In this document: positions 6,773 to 14,659 of the stretch, piece by piece
Numbering within the stretch: the stretch's first letter is position 1
How the letters are laid out: every line of letters begins with the position of its first letter
NCBI GenBank assembly: GCA_947172645.1
Contig: CAMWBY010000003.1
Span: 1 to 64,000 of the forward strand
Length of the DNA: 64,000 nucleotides
Direction of reading: 5' to 3'
Source of the DNA: an uncultured Lachnospiraceae bacterium
GTDB taxonomy: Bacteria > Bacillota > Clostridia > Lachnospirales > Lachnospiraceae
Notes under the pieces: generated by a model
What the model was told of the DNA's origin: nothing
What the model saw: only the letters and a program-made list of their open reading frames with translations
Database searches by the model: none
Made by a program: the position numbers and the translations under genes

Positions 6773-8548
6773 ATGAAAACAAATGATAGATCGCTTACAG
6801 ATTTAATGAAAGCTGTGGATAACGGTGCAGCACAACTGCCTGATTTCCAGAGGGGTTGGGTGTGGGATGATGGGCGCATCAAAGCATTGATACTTAGTAT
6901 TGTACACAACTTTCCAGTTGGTGCAGCAATGTTTCTCGAATACGGGAATGAAAGTATTCATTTTAAGCATAAGCCTATTGAGGGTTCTGATGCTAATCCT
7001 GATACCGAACCGGATGAACTCATTCTTGACGGGCAGCAGAGACTAACTTCCCTTTATAATGCTCTGTATAGCAAAAATCCTGTTCATACGAAAACAGACA
7101 AGGGCAAAGAGATAGACAGATATTATTATCTGGATATTGAAAAAGCTATCGAGCCTAGTGCTGATGAAGATATTGTTATCTCCATTCCGGCGACAAGGCA
7201 GGTGACTTCTGCTTTTGGAAGAAAGGTTGAAAAAGACCTTTCCACAAGGCAGAATGAATTTAAGCAGAAGATGTTCCCACTTAATATCATCCTCAATTCC
7301 AGTGAGGAACAGAGGTGGCAAAATGAATATTACGCCTACTACAACTATGATCCGGCTGTTATTCAGCAGTTTACCGAGCTTTTCTCCAAAATCATAGTGC
7401 CGACACAGAAATATGCTATGCCGGTTATTCTGTTGGACAAAGAAACTCCGAAGGAGGCGGTCTGCCAGGTTTTTGAAAATGTCAATACCGGTGGAGTTTC
7501 CCTAACGGTTTTTGAGCTTGTCACAGCAATATTTGCTATGGATGACTTTCCGCTGCGCAAGGACTGGGAGGAACGCAAAGAGAAATACTTTTCGGGTGAT
7601 TTGCTGAATATCGTCACAGCCACCGACTTTTTGACTGCTCTTACGTTGCTCTCATCGTTTAAGGCAGGTGGAACGGTAAGTTGCAAGAAAAAGGATGTAC
7701 TAGCTTTGCAATTGACGGCATATAAAAAGTATGCAGATGACCTCTGTAAGGGATTTTCAGTTGCCGACAAGCTGCTACAGGAAGAGCGGATTTTCTCTAG
7801 CCGCGATCTGCCGTATAGCACACAGCTTATCCCGCTTGCTGCCATATGCACCGTGCTGTTGGAAGGGAATAAGATTTATACCGCCATTATCAAAAATATG
7901 GTAAAACAGTGGTATTGGTGCGGCGTGTTTGGAGAATTGTATGGCTCTGCAAGTGAAACAAGGTATGCCAATGATATAGTCCAGGTTATAAAATGGATTA
8001 TAGATGATGGAGACTTTCCGAAGACCGTCACAGACTTCTTTTTTAATCCGACACGTCTGCTCAGTTTGCAATCGAGGCAGTCGGCGGCGTATAAAGGTAT
8101 TATGGCATTGATTTTGAAGAACCATGCTCGTGATTTCATTTCCGGTGCAGAGATGGATTTTTCGACATACTCCAATGAGAAAATTGACATTCACCACATC
8201 TTCCCGAAAGATTACTGCATCAGACAGAGATACGATAAGTCTAAATGGAACAGTATAGTAAATAAGACGCCGATTTCTGCAAGTAGCAATCGAGAGATTG
8301 GCGGTGTTGCTCCGTCAGAGTATCTTGGAAAACTCGAAAAAAAAGGCTCTGTGTTGCCGCCCGACCTGGATGGTTATGTGGAGACACACTGGATTGATCA
8401 TGCCATGCTGAGAAATAATGAATTCCATAATTTCATTATTGACCGTGCAAAGAAACTTTTAAGTGCAATCGAAGAGGTCACTGGTAGAACGATATCTGGA
8501 AAGGATTCAGATGAGGTGCAACAGGCATTTGGAGCAGTACTGAATTAA
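6773..8548 (+). CDS. DUF262/DUF1524 protein, GmrSD-type (putative defence nuclease)
   Basis: 591 aa from ATG 6773 behind GAAGGAGAG. The N-terminal DUF262 ParB-like domain has QRGWVWDD and the DGQQR signature (about residue 85), linked to nucleotide hydrolysis in GmrS. The C-terminal DUF1524 region has HHIFPKD (about residue 473), an HNH-like metal site as in GmrD. Fused GmrSD proteins are modification-dependent type IV restriction enzymes; others with this layout act in phage defence. As cargo in a small integrative element, a defence role is likely but inferred. No methylase is encoded beside it, as expected for type IV. Confidence 0.85.
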   Translation: MKTNDRSLTDLMKAVDNGAAQLPDFQRGWVWDDGRIKALILSIVHNFPVGAAMFLEYGNESIHFKHKPIEGSDANPDTEPDELILDGQQRLTSLYNALYSKNPVHTKTDKGKEIDRYYYLDIEKAIEPSADEDIVISIPATRQVTSAFGRKVEKDLSTRQNEFKQKMFPLNIILNSSEEQRWQNEYYAYYNYDPAVIQQFTELFSKIIVPTQKYAMPVILLDKETPKEAVCQVFENVNTGGVSLTVFELVTAIFAMDDFPLRKDWEERKEKYFSGDLLNIVTATDFLTALTLLSSFKAGGTVSCKKKDVLALQLTAYKKYADDLCKGFSVADKLLQEERIFSSRDLPYSTQLIPLAAICTVLLEGNKIYTAIIKNMVKQWYWCGVFGELYGSASETRYANDIVQVIKWIIDDGDFPKTVTDFFFNPTRLLSLQSRQSAAYKGIMALILKNHARDFISGAEMDFSTYSNEKIDIHHIFPKDYCIRQRYDKSKWNSIVNKTPISASSNREIGGVAPSEYLGKLEKKGSVLPPDLDGYVETHWIDHAMLRNNEFHNFIIDRAKKLLSAIEEVTGRTISGKDSDEVQQAFGAVLN

Positions 8549-8550
8549 TC

Positions 8551-8655
8551 CAATATTATGCTGATATTTGCGCACCAATGGCGGCAGATATCATTGAAAA
8601 TTTGCAAAGTGCGTTGGAATGTTTTCGAGAATTGCAAGTATGCTTAAGGAAATAG
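8551..8655 (+). pseudogene. Possible gene remnant between cargo genes
   Basis: An open stretch reads YYADICAPMAADIIENLQSA and on to LRK then TAG, with no start behind a ribosome site. It looks like the helical C-terminus of a larger protein, possibly a restriction-modification subunit, but I cannot identify it. It may show that the cargo was once larger. Confidence 0.25.
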
Positions 8656-8698
8656 GGAAAAGAATTGCAAGCAAATAGTTTTATGGGAGGCAACGAAA

Positions 8699-10081
8699 AT
8701 GACAACAGAATTAATGCGTCAATTGCTTTCAAAAGATGAAAAGATAACGATAGAATATAAAGAATGCCAGAATGGGATTTATGATGATGTATATGAAACG
8801 GTGTGCTCCTTTTCCAACCGCTATGGCGGGTACATTATTATGGGTGTAAAAGATGGCGGAATCCCAATAGGTCTTAACCGGAACATGATTAAAGACATGA
8901 AGAAAAATTTTGTAAATCAGTTAAACAATCCGGATAAGATGTCGCCGACTTTGTACTTATCGATAGAAGAGTTTGAATATGATGGAATGACGCTGTTATG
9001 GGTATATGTGCCGCCCACGTCTACTGTTGAAAAATGTGCTAATAGAATATATGACCGGAATGAAGATGGTGATATGGATATCACAGATTCGCCTATTCAG
9101 CTTCAAAATATGTACAACAGGAAAAGCAACACCTATGTGGAACGTAAAATTTTTCCATATGTTTCCCTTGATGATTTACGTTTGGATTTGATAAATAAGG
9201 TACGGAATCTTGCCAAGAGCCGAAAAACGGATCATGACTGGCTACAAATGTCTGACCAGGATATCTTAAAAAGTGCCGGATTGTGGGAAAAGGATTTTTC
9301 ATCAGGAGTGCAGGGGTACAATTTGGCAGGAGTCCTGCTGTTTGGCAAAGACGAAGTGATACGTTCCTGTTGTCCTGGTTATATAACAGATGCGATTTGC
9401 CGAATTGAAAATTTAGACCGCTATGATGACAGATTACAGGTTACAACAAATTTGATTGAATCATACGAACTTCTTATGGAGTTTGTTGCCAAGCATACTT
9501 CCGATAAATTTTTCCTTGTAGATAATGTAAATACAAGTATAAGAGACCTGATCGCAAGAGAAGTTATTGGCAATATATTAGTCCATAGAGATTTTTCCAG
9601 CGCTTATCCGGCAAAGCTGATTATTGAAAAGGACTGGTTAAAAACAGAGAATTGGTGCGTCCCCAGACGACATGGAAATATCATGAGCGATGAATTTACG
9701 CCATATCCTAAAAATCCATTGATACAGCAATTTTTTGCAAACATTGGACGAACTGACACCATTGGTTCCGGTGTCAGAAATCTTTATAAATATACGCCAA
9801 TCTATTCTGAAGGCGGAAAGCCGGAACTGTTTGAAGATGATGTTTTTAAAATTTCTATTCCTTTGAATAAGATAGCGGCGGAGTCAGCAAAGGAAAGAAA
9901 GACATTATCGAAAAGAGAACAGAAAATTTATGATATGATTTGTGAAAATATTCATCTGTCAGTGGAACAGGTTATGGCAGAACTGGATATTTCAAGAGCA
10001 ACCGTATTTAGAGATTACGCAAAAATTAAAAGAGTAACAGGTGCAACATATGATAAAAACACCTCAACATGGATTTTATAA
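8699..10081 (+). CDS. AlbA_2 / RecG-like ATP-binding putative transcriptional regulator
   Basis: 460 aa. The N-terminal AlbA_2 (DUF4, Schlafen-like) domain is at about 10-130 (IEYKECQNG, CSFSNRYGGYIIMGVKDG). A GHKL-like ATP-binding region is at about 280-390 (REVIGNILVHRDF, GSGVRNLYKY). A C-terminal wHTH runs from about 405 (LSVEQVMAELDISRATVFRD). GGGAGG precedes the ATG. Family members are annotated as regulators, and some occur in defence islands. It lies 150 bp after the GmrSD-like gene and could control it or act with it. Confidence 0.8.
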   Translation: MTTELMRQLLSKDEKITIEYKECQNGIYDDVYETVCSFSNRYGGYIIMGVKDGGIPIGLNRNMIKDMKKNFVNQLNNPDKMSPTLYLSIEEFEYDGMTLLWVYVPPTSTVEKCANRIYDRNEDGDMDITDSPIQLQNMYNRKSNTYVERKIFPYVSLDDLRLDLINKVRNLAKSRKTDHDWLQMSDQDILKSAGLWEKDFSSGVQGYNLAGVLLFGKDEVIRSCCPGYITDAICRIENLDRYDDRLQVTTNLIESYELLMEFVAKHTSDKFFLVDNVNTSIRDLIAREVIGNILVHRDFSSAYPAKLIIEKDWLKTENWCVPRRHGNIMSDEFTPYPKNPLIQQFFANIGRTDTIGSGVRNLYKYTPIYSEGGKPELFEDDVFKISIPLNKIAAESAKERKTLSKREQKIYDMICENIHLSVEQVMAELDISRATVFRDYAKIKRVTGATYDKNTSTWIL

Positions 10082-10087
10082 AATCTC

Positions 10088-10237
10088 AGTCTCATTTCAG
10101 TCTCATGTGGTCTCAAACAGTCTGGAATCGCTTTGAGACTAAAAAGTGCGGTTTTTCAAGGGTTTACAGGAATGTACTATAGCAAGTATCATTCCAAGTC
10201 TCAAATCAATCTCATTTTTTTATATAATTTTGAGACT
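10088..10237. repeat. Cluster of AGTCTCA heptamers in both orientations
   Basis: AGTCTCA occurs at 10088-10094, 10099-10105 and 10197-10203, and its complement TGAGACT at 10134-10140 and 10231-10237, with extra near-matches (GGTCTCA, AATCTCA). It lies between the regulator stop and the right core. Candidate roles are recombinase or regulator binding. Confidence 0.5.
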
Positions 10238-10297
10238 GACTTTAGACTTAAGGAGTTGATTCGTTGATGGATTCTAAAATGAAGTAGAACTGTTTTA

Positions 10298-10738
10298 TCA
10301 TATTTTTTGTTGTTTTTGTAAAATCGCCCCATCTGCTGCCATATCCTCACATAAATCTGTAATAATATCGCCTTTTGACTGGAACTCACATGCGTTAAAC
10401 GGAACGCCGCCTGCTGCCTGCGGCCAGATGCCGATAGTGTGGTCTACATAGTAATTGGCAAAACCGGATTCCTCGATTTCTTCCATGGACAGATTTTTGG
10501 TGAGCTGATGCACGATTGTTGCCACCATCTCAAGGTGTGCCAGTTCTTCGGTACCTATATCAGTCAGCACCGCGGCAACCTCCCTGTACGGGCACGCATA
10601 TCTCTGGGACAAATAACGCATAGATGCGCCCATTTCCCCGTCAGGCCCGCCATACTGGCTGATAATTGCCTGAGCCAGTTTCGCATTTGGCGTTGTGATA
10701 TTTACCGGATATTCAAGTCGTCTTTCATAATTCCACAT
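10298..10738 (-). pseudogene. cotJC: cotJC, 5' part, truncated by the element
   Basis: Starts at ATG 10738 (MWNYERRLEYPVNI), with GGAAGGAGG 10 bases upstream and overlapping the cotJB stop. Residues 1-133 are typical CotJC (QYGGPDGEMGASMRYLSQRY; metal-ligand type ELAHLEM). At 10339 the element begins and adds the foreign tail DGAILQKQQKI. CotJC is a mother-cell-made manganese-catalase-like coat protein, normally about 190 aa. The 3' part lies at 4511-4638. Without excision the protein loses its C-terminal helices. Confidence 0.9.
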
Positions 10739-11013
10739 TAAGCGCAGCCTCCTTCCCACGGCATAGGCAGTGTTGCCCAAGTCCAGTCGCTACAGTTTGA
10801 TGTGTCCGCCAGGGCAATTGTCAGAGGACCGAATTTTTCGGAGTATTCTTTTTTTGCCTGATTTGTCATACGATTATAGTGGTTGAAATATTCCATGGCG
10901 TTTCTGTCGGTGGGATGGGTGTCCAGATACAGAGACATTTCGATGGCGACAAAATCCATGACGCCTATATCGTGGAGCAGTTTTTCCTGCTCATTGGCAA
11001 AATGCATATTCAT
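10738..11013 (-). CDS. cotJB: Spore coat protein CotJB
   Basis: 91 aa from ATG 11013, which overlaps the cotJA stop as ATGA. An in-frame ATG at 11025 sits directly on the ribosome site and is less likely. The sequence (GVMDFVAIEMSLYLDTHP, YNRMTNQAKKEYSEKFGPLT) is typical of CotJB, a small protein of the inner coat/outer forespore membrane region. Middle gene of cotJA-cotJB-cotJC. Confidence 0.92.
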   Translation of the reverse strand: MNMHFANEQEKLLHDIGVMDFVAIEMSLYLDTHPTDRNAMEYFNHYNRMTNQAKKEYSEKFGPLTIALADTSNCSDWTWATLPMPWEGGCA

Positions 11014-11183
11014 TTTTTGCAGCATCTCCTTCCTGTGAATGGTTTGTCAAGCTCCGGGAAGACGGTTCCGGCGTCGAATGCTTCTTCAAGGTTATCATAA
11101 ATCCCATTAAAGCGTTGCCATGGGACATATGCCATTGCGAGAGGGAATTTGTCGCAATTTTCTTTGTACATATAATCTTTCAT
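11010..11183 (-). CDS. cotJA: Spore coat associated protein CotJA
   Basis: 57 aa from ATG 11183 behind GAAGGG. It holds the CotJA core LAMAYVPWQRFNGIYDNLEE and AFDAGTVFPELDKPF, and ends GRRCCKK. First gene of the operon. In Bacillus the operon is sigma-E controlled; a CATAATAT -10-like box lies about 40-50 bases upstream (around 11222), but I see no clear -35. Confidence 0.9.
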   Translation of the reverse strand: MKDYMYKENCDKFPLAMAYVPWQRFNGIYDNLEEAFDAGTVFPELDKPFTGRRCCKK

Positions 11184-11353
11184 GAAATTTCCCTTCTATT
11201 TTTCAGATGTTTTTAATAATATATTATGTTATAATCGTTTCTGTGTGTCTTGGGAAAAAACACAGTTTTTTCACATTCCGATAAAAAATAATACACAATT
11301 TTCCAGTAAATTTATGAGAGTAGCATGAGAAAACCGGGAGGGAGGAAGGTATT
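11184..11353. other. Divergent promoter region, cotJ operon / ABC exporter
   Basis: 170 bp, very AT-rich, between divergent genes. It must hold the cotJ promoter (leftward) and the ABC transporter promoter (rightward). TATTATGTTATAAT lies at 11222-11235. No hairpin of note was seen. Confidence 0.5.
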
Positions 11354-12319
11354 TTGATACAGGCGGAGGATTTGGTTAAGAAATACGGCAGCCATACGGC
11401 TGTGGACCATTTGTCTTTTACGGTTGAACGGGGACAGATTTATGGATTTCTTGGGCCCAATGGAGCTGGAAAATCTACGACAATGAATATATTGACAGGA
11501 TATATCGCTGCGGACAGCGGCGCGGTAAGAGTCAATGGTTTTGATATTCTTAAGGAGCCGGAGAAAGCGAAGAAATGTATAGGCTATCTGCCGGAGACGC
11601 CGCCTTTATATACGGATATGACGGTTTCGGAATATTTACTGTTTGTGGCGGAGCTTAAGAAGGTTCCGAAGAAGGAGCGAAAAGACCAGGTGGGGGACAT
11701 TATGGAAAAAATCCAACTGTCTGAGGTGAAAGGCCGCCTGATTAAAAATCTTTCCAAAGGATATAAGCAGCGTGTAGGGTTCGCGCAGGCATTAGTGGGA
11801 TATCCGGAGGTGCTTATTCTGGATGAACCTATGGTGGGGCTTGACCCGAAGCAGATTATAGAAATGCGGGATTTTATTAAGAGCCTGGCAGGAGAGCATA
11901 CAGTGATATTAAGCTCTCACATCCTTTCGGAAGTGAGCGCAGTGTGCGACCATATTATGATTATTTCCCAGGGCAGGCTTATGGCAAGCGGCTCGCCGGA
12001 ACAACTGCAGGAGATGATGCAGTCCAGAATGGAGATGGAAGTCACTGTGCTGGGAGAGGAGCAGCCGGTCAAAGAGATTCTGGACAAAATGGAAATGGTG
12101 GAATCCTACAGCATCCATCCGGTACAGGAGGAAGGGAGCATTAAGGTATTGGTATGTACGAAAGAGAATGAAGATATCCGAAAAGAAGTTTCGGTCGCTT
12201 TGTCGGGCGCCGGGCTTGTCATTTTGTCTATGAACCGCCGGGAGAAGTCTTTGGAAGATATCTTCTTGGAATTAACGGCGGAGGAAGAAGGAGGCGCAGA
12301 GGATGACGGCAGTTTATAA
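11354..12319 (+). CDS. ABC transporter ATP-binding protein (GldA-like)
   Basis: 321 aa, TTG start after GGGAGGGAGGAAGG. Walker A GPNGAGKST at 34-42, signature LSKGY at 133-137, Walker B LILDEP at 154-159. A C-terminal extension of about 90 residues is typical of ABC-2 exporters of the CcmA/GldA group. It overlaps the next gene by 17 bp and forms a two-gene exporter. Substrate unknown. Confidence 0.92.
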   Translation: MIQAEDLVKKYGSHTAVDHLSFTVERGQIYGFLGPNGAGKSTTMNILTGYIAADSGAVRVNGFDILKEPEKAKKCIGYLPETPPLYTDMTVSEYLLFVAELKKVPKKERKDQVGDIMEKIQLSEVKGRLIKNLSKGYKQRVGFAQALVGYPEVLILDEPMVGLDPKQIIEMRDFIKSLAGEHTVILSSHILSEVSAVCDHIMIISQGRLMASGSPEQLQEMMQSRMEMEVTVLGEEQPVKEILDKMEMVESYSIHPVQEEGSIKVLVCTKENEDIRKEVSVALSGAGLVILSMNRREKSLEDIFLELTAEEEGGAEDDGSL

Positions 12320-14429
12320 AAGAGAACTGAAATCTTTCTTCTATACATTTGTCGGTTGGCTGTTCGTGGCGGCGCTGTTGTTTATGATGGGCATTTATTT
12401 TACAGTGCTTAATATGTATGCGGGGTACCCGACGATTTCTTATGTTTTGCAGAGTATAGTATTCTTATTAATTGTTGCGGTTCCGGTCTTGACGATGCGC
12501 GCATTTTCCCAGGAGAGGAAATATAAGACAGACCAGTTGATATTGACGGCTCCCGTTTCGGTGGGCAGAATTGTGCTTGGCAAATATCTGGCGCTCGTTA
12601 CCGTATTTGCGATTCCCACGGTTATCATGGGGATTGTGCCGTTGTTTTTGATGCAGGCCGGCCCCTTCCAGACAGGAATTTCCTATATTTCTTTACTTGG
12701 TTTTTTCCTTTATGGGTGCCTGGGGCTTGCGGTGGGGCTTTTCCTTTCCTCCTTAACGGAAAGTGTGGTGATTTCGGCGGTACTTACTTTTACCGCATTG
12801 TTTTTAGGCTATATCATGTCAGGGCTTTGCAGTATCATATCCGGGTTTGGGACAACGCGTATTGCGGAATATGTCACCAAGTTCCTGTATTGTTTCGATA
12901 TGGTGGGCAGGTTTGATGCTCTTTCAAGCGGTTATTTCCAGGTGGAAGCCGTCGTATACTATGTAAGTTTTACGGCGTTTGTCCTTTTTTGTACGGTACA
13001 GTCTATCCAGAAGCGCAGGTATGTGGTATCGGGAAAGGGAATAAGATTAGGCGCATACAGCGTCATTCACATTTTCGTGGCGGCAGCGGTTACAATCGGA
13101 GTGAATCTTGCCCTGAATTATGTGCCGGACCGGTATACTTCTGTGGACGTGACGGCGAATAAGATATATACGCTTACGGAAGATACGAAAAAATTCCTGG
13201 AGAACCTGGAGCAGGATGTCACAGTCTATGTTTTGGCGGACGAGGCATCCAAAGACGCCGATTTGGATAAGACGCTGAGACAGTTTGAGGGAATGTCAGG
13301 GCATATTAAGGTGGAATATGTCAATCCGGTATCAAATCCCATGTTCTACTATAAGTATACGGACACGGAACCTACGGTTAACAGCCTGATTGTGACAGGA
13401 ATGTATGACAATGTGGTGGTGGATTACAGTGATATTTATGTCTACGAATTGAATTATGCCACTTATCAGAACCAGGTGACAGGATATGACGGGGAGGGAC
13501 AGATTGTTTCTGCAATTGCACGCGTATCCTCCGAGGAGATTCCAAAGTTTTATATCATAACAGGACATGGCGAACTGGATTTTGACGAGCGGTTTTTAAA
13601 TGCCATAGAAAAAGAAAACATTACTTATGAAGAAATCAGTTTAAATGGTGTAGATGCGATTCCACAGGATGCGGACGGCGTTATCCTCAACGCGCCTACA
13701 AGTGATTATTCGCAAGAAGACGTAAAGAAGGTTTTGGATTATCTTGGGCAGGGCGGCAACGCGTTGATTGTGCCTACCTGGACAGTGGAGAGCATGGAGC
13801 GTTTCGAGCAGCAGATTTTAGGTTACTATGGCGTATCTGTGGCGGAGGGCATGGTTGTGGAGGAAGACCGCAACTATTATTACCAGATACCTTATTTCCT
13901 GCTTCCGGAGATTGTATATGATACGGTTACGGAAAAAGTGGCGGACGGAATGGTATTTGCGCCGCTTTCAAGAGGGCTGTACTATGATGAAGAGAACCTG
14001 GATATGTATTACCAACCTCTGCTTACGACAAGCGACAGTGCGTTCAGCAAGAGGGAGCCGTCCGGCGGGGAAGACTATGGGCGGAGCGATTCGGATATTG
14101 ACGGGCCCTTTGTGATTGGCATGAAAGCAGAGCGCAATATCGGAGACGGGGAAGTTTCCAGGGCAGTGATTGTTGCATCGGAACAGATTTTTACGGCGGC
14201 AGCGGACGATGTTGTACCGGGATATAATGTGAAGCTTTTTGGCAGTATGTTAAGCAGCCTGGCGCGGCGGGAGTTTTCGATGTCGGTTCCTGTGAAATAC
14301 TATGATATTGGGAATCTTGCGTTCAGCGCGCAGACGCTTACAGTTGCGGCGGTAATCGCAGTGTTTGTGCTTCCGGCGGGCTGTCTTGTGGCCGGGTTTG
14401 TAATCTGGCTTAGAAGAAGGAAAAAATGA
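12303..14429 (+). CDS. ABC-2 permease fused to GldG-like extracellular domain
   Basis: 708 aa. Residues about 1-240 form six membrane helices of an ABC-2 permease (WLFVAALLFMMGIYFTVLNM at the start). Helix seven (about 250-275) leads to a large outside GldG/ABC_transp_aux (DUF7088-type) domain, ending in a final helix (about 680-705) and RRRKK. In Bacteroidetes GldF and GldG are separate proteins; Firmicutes often have this fusion, where it serves an exporter rather than gliding. Paired with the ATPase at 11354. Confidence 0.88.
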   Translation: MTAVYKRELKSFFYTFVGWLFVAALLFMMGIYFTVLNMYAGYPTISYVLQSIVFLLIVAVPVLTMRAFSQERKYKTDQLILTAPVSVGRIVLGKYLALVTVFAIPTVIMGIVPLFLMQAGPFQTGISYISLLGFFLYGCLGLAVGLFLSSLTESVVISAVLTFTALFLGYIMSGLCSIISGFGTTRIAEYVTKFLYCFDMVGRFDALSSGYFQVEAVVYYVSFTAFVLFCTVQSIQKRRYVVSGKGIRLGAYSVIHIFVAAAVTIGVNLALNYVPDRYTSVDVTANKIYTLTEDTKKFLENLEQDVTVYVLADEASKDADLDKTLRQFEGMSGHIKVEYVNPVSNPMFYYKYTDTEPTVNSLIVTGMYDNVVVDYSDIYVYELNYATYQNQVTGYDGEGQIVSAIARVSSEEIPKFYIITGHGELDFDERFLNAIEKENITYEEISLNGVDAIPQDADGVILNAPTSDYSQEDVKKVLDYLGQGGNALIVPTWTVESMERFEQQILGYYGVSVAEGMVVEEDRNYYYQIPYFLLPEIVYDTVTEKVADGMVFAPLSRGLYYDEENLDMYYQPLLTTSDSAFSKREPSGGEDYGRSDSDIDGPFVIGMKAERNIGDGEVSRAVIVASEQIFTAAADDVVPGYNVKLFGSMLSSLARREFSMSVPVKYYDIGNLAFSAQTLTVAAVIAVFVLPAGCLVAGFVIWLRRRKK

Positions 14430-14448
14430 AATATGAAATATTACGTCG

Positions 14449-14507
14449 TAACAGTTCAGCCATGCCATTCATAAGCCACCGGAATATACATCATGGCTGA
14501 ACTGTTA
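14449..14507. repeat. Perfect 16-bp inverted repeat, possible dispersed intergenic element
   Basis: TAACAGTTCAGCCATG (14449-14464) and CATGGCTGAACTGTTA (14492-14507) pair perfectly around a 27-base loop, 20 bp after the exporter stop. No T-run follows. A related left arm (TAACAGTTCAACCGTG, 2 mismatches) occurs at 24953-24968, so this is probably a repeated intergenic element that may also end transcription. A second weak hairpin (CCTGTAAG/CTTACGGG) lies at about 14530-14565. Confidence 0.6.
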
Positions 14508-14659
14508 CACAAATCTACTTGATTTCCCTGTAAGTTTATGTAAAAATAGAAATGATAGCTTACGGGGATTTTACGTGGCGGCAAGAGTAGATGTAAAGCC
14601 ACAGGTATTTTCCCGCCGGGATTGTGAAAAGATTAACAGATAATTGACGGAGGAATGCC

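Larger units (their letters stand above)
4631..10339. mobile_element. 5.7-kb serine-recombinase element inserted in cotJC
   Basis: The ends are defined by the 8-bp direct repeat TCTGCTGC at 4631-4638 and 10332-10339. Joining them restores the cotJC reading frame with no gap. Contents: large serine recombinase (4710-6269, minus), small TnpW-like gene (6349-6534, minus), GmrSD-like gene (6773-8548, plus), AlbA/ATPase regulator (8699-10081, plus) and an AGTCTCA repeat cluster before the right end. No conjugation genes are present, so it would be mobilised by its recombinase alone. Confidence 0.85.

Noticed and set aside
10088..10237. AGTCTCA repeats as a CRISPR array
   Set aside because: Repeats are 7 bp, irregularly spaced and in both orientations; no cas genes nearby.
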